Positions 56,052 through 57,591 of a stretch of DNA of 57,591 nt are shown here, piece after piece. The stretch lies in contig QPMI01000487.1 of the NCBI GenBank assembly GCA_004431415.1, forward strand, positions 1 through 57,591, written 5' to 3'. This DNA comes from Cyanophora paradoxa. Lineage: Eukaryota; Glaucocystophyceae; Cyanophorales; Cyanophoraceae. Every line of letters begins with the position of its first letter. Positions within the stretch are counted from its first letter, which is position 1. The notes under the pieces are model-generated. The model did no database searches, was not told where the DNA came from, and was given only the letters and a program-made list of their open reading frames with translations. The position numbers and the translations under genes were made by a program.

Positions 56052-56336
56052 TTAGAAAAGGTTCCGGACCAGGCCCGAGAGCTGCGGGCCCAGGCGCCGG
56101 GCGGCGTAGTAGAGCGCGGCCGCCGCCGCAAGGATCAGCAGGCGCGGCGGGCCGCGCGCCGGCTCCTCCAGCGTCAGGTCCACGGTCTCCGGCCCGCGCG
56201 CCGGAGCCGCCAGGATCTCGGGCTCGGAGCAGAGGGACTTGGGCCCACGGCGGCGGCGCTGCTTGGGCGCCGAGGCGGCGGCGGTGAGAAGGTCCTCAGG
56301 CTCCTGCTTGATACCTGCGCAGTCAGTAAAGTCCAT
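56052..56336 (-). CDS. Tail-anchored protein with SUMO-site and SUMO-interaction-like motifs, 94 aa
   Basis: An intact frame from MDFTDCAGIKQEPEDLLTAA. The IKQEPE element fits the SUMO attachment consensus (hydrophobic-K-x-E), and ETVDLTLEEP fits a SUMO-interacting motif with flanking acids. A basic KQRRRRGPK patch lies between them. The C-terminus is a transmembrane helix (LLILAAAAALYYAARRLG) with a short lumenal tail. Motif matches this short can occur by chance; together in 94 residues they are suggestive. It stands first in the run of minus-strand genes that continues with 55,701-56,041. Confidence 0.6.
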   Translation of the reverse strand: MDFTDCAGIKQEPEDLLTAAASAPKQRRRRGPKSLCSEPEILAAPARGPETVDLTLEEPARGPPRLLILAAAAALYYAARRLGPQLSGLVRNLF

Positions 56337-56425
56337 GCTTGCTGGGTACCTTGGAAAATTGTGGGAGGCGTCCGGAGATTGCGAACGTAGGAGGGGGGAG
56401 AAATGACGCGGACGCAAAAGATTCC

Positions 56426-57107
56426 GTCATGGGTTTTCCGTCATGGGCTGGAACTTGGACTCGGGACTCGGCCGGGAATTCTCCTGGTAAGTTCGAGACT
56501 TGAACTCGGCGGGGTACCCCCTATGTCCAAATGCCCTAGTGTCCCAGAGTCCTAGTGTCCTAGTGTCCTAGTAGTACTAAGTAGTACTAAGTAGGTGGTA
56601 TCGATATCTAGCTAGCTAGCGCTAGCGCTTGCTTAATTAATTACCTGAAAGGTTGCGGAGGTTTGCGGACGCGTCACAATTCCGTCATGGGTTTTCCGTC
56701 ATGGGCTGGAACTTGGACTCGGGACTCGGCCGGGAATTCTCCTGGTAAGTTCGAGACTTGAACAAGAACGACGTACCCTCCTATGACCGTTCTATACTAC
56801 ATTAAAGTATTCATTGATTGTGAATAACGATAATGTCATAGCAACTTCAGTATGATGTCATAGCAACTTGAAATTACCTTCAAGTCGAATAGAGGGGTAC
56901 AGAGTCGGTACGTTAGACTTGACAAAAACACGTGTATTTTTTTACGCCGAGTTTTGCGGCCGAGTCCCGAGTCCAAGTTCCAGCCCATGACGGAAAACCC
57001 ATGACGGAATTGTGACGCGTCCGCAACCTCCGCAACCTTTCAGGTAAATGTCAGGTAACTTCAGGTTAATAATTAAGCAGAGCGCTAGCAAGCACTAGCT
57101 AGATATC
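56426..57107. repeat. Direct and inverted repeats around a 220-bp core
   Basis: A ~75-base box (ATTCCGTCATGGGTTTTCCG, then GGCTGGAACTTGGACTCGGG, ending TTCGAGACTTGAAC) occurs directly at about 56,426-56,503 and 56,680-56,762. A larger inverted pair, about 56,597-56,735 and 56,956-57,107, shares the same box plus CGGACGCGTCAC and GCTAGCGCT/TAGCTAG ends. The AT-rich core between the arms has two copies of ATGTCATAGCAACTT. CCTAGTGT and AGTACTAAGT microrepeats precede the left arm. No gene lies here. It could be a fold-back mobile element or a replication/control region between divergent gene sets. Confidence 0.8.
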
Positions 57108-57591
57108 ACAGCTCTACCTTGCCCAAGTTGATGGTATCTAGCAAGGCCTGCTCCTCCAAGTCTGCACCACCACCGCCTCCCAGCGCTAGCGCTAGCTCGA
57201 TACCGCCTCCGGCCTTGATCTCCCTTGGCTCCAGCCACCTGAGAGGCTCAGGCCACCTCCTCCTGGTGAAGCCGGTATCGTTGCTCTTGTCCAGCTTGAG
57301 GTAAGCGGTAGGGCGCGGCGCCGGCCAGTCCGGCTGTGGCCGCTTGCCTCCTTGGCTATGTCCTTGGGCCTACGCGGTCGCAGGTCCGCCTTGGCCTTCG
57401 CCCTCTGCAGGGGGCCCAGCGCCTTGAACTTCGGTGCCTTGGTCGCCGGCAGGGCCTTGGGCTGGGGCTTCTGGGGCTTCTGCATCTTCACCGCCTTGGG
57501 CTTCGGCATCCTTGGCTGCTTCGATTTCGGCATACTTCTTGCTCATAAATGAGAAAAGCGCCTCAAAGTCTGCCTTTATCTCCTCCTTGGA
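57106..57591 (-). CDS. Lys/Pro-rich basic protein, C-terminal part (runs off window), frame-interrupted
   Basis: The frame enters as SKEEIKADFEALFSFMSKKY then AEIEAAKD. It changes to a Lys/Pro/Gln-rich frame (MPKPKAVKMQKPQKPQPKAL, then KAPKFKALGPLQRAKAKADL) and ends, one frame over, with AYLKLDKSNDTGFTRRRWPE, PLRWLEPREIKAGGG and a stop at 57,106. The composition (Ala/Lys/Pro repeats) resembles histone-H1-like or core DNA-binding proteins. Two frame changes (near 57,505 and 57,310) split it. Its 3' end abuts the inverted repeat. Confidence 0.45.

Overview
The window is eukaryotic and virus-like. It is probably a stretch of unicellular-alga nuclear DNA, or a viral contig from such a host, made of three kinds of DNA placed side by side. 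Roughly 1-15,430 is relatively AT-rich and carries the morphogenesis half of a polinton-like or virophage-like dsDNA virus. On the minus strand are small unknown genes, an A32/FtsK-type packaging ATPase, a free-standing endonuclease, a major capsid protein candidate and a minor capsid protein. A 27-bp divergent promoter separates these from plus-strand genes for a second, paralogous minor capsid protein, a 1.1-kaa membrane-anchored fibre, a second fibre, a C1q-like head protein and a small fibre-assembly-like protein. The block ends in three G-rich fold-back repeats and a perfect 29-bp-arm hairpin (15,435-15,507).

From about 15,500 the DNA is strongly GC-rich. A plus-strand gene starting at 15,501 is cut at 16,018 by a full-length 15.6-kb non-LTR retrotransposon (LINE) in minus orientation. 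The element has a poly-A tail (poly-T on the plus strand) and a 16-bp target-site duplication, and the gene resumes at 31,617. The LINE encodes what appears to be one ~5,025-residue polyprotein: 132-bp repeats at its 5' end, a multi-pass membrane region, an APE endonuclease, reverse transcriptase, RNase H, two Ulp1-like protease modules and zinc knuckles. The last catalytic segment of RNase H lies 3.5 kb downstream of the rest, with both protease modules in between.

The stretch 32,368-42,365 is almost entirely structured repeat DNA: a 107-bp palindromic satellite, then a long inverted repeat (arms 33,424-~36,180 and ~38,961-42,365) around a ~720-bp tandem array.

The stretch 43,044-57,591 is a second, GC-rich virus-like gene cluster. 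It has two paralogous unknown genes, a YqaJ exonuclease with a hairpin at its 3' end, two intron-bearing unknown genes sharing a motif, an intron-bearing superfamily 3 helicase, and a row of small membrane proteins. The introns are 41-80 bp, mostly beginning GTGCG and ending GCAG, so this cluster has been shaped by a eukaryotic spliceosome.

A property of the whole window matters when reading the annotation. Many genes change frame, and all 13 of the frame changes I could test behave as the loss of one base, nearly always repaired by lengthening a short homopolymer by one. I therefore give many genes as single frame-interrupted units; consensus error is the likeliest cause, though decay is possible in the GC-rich part. 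All family assignments come from reading motifs, without database searches.
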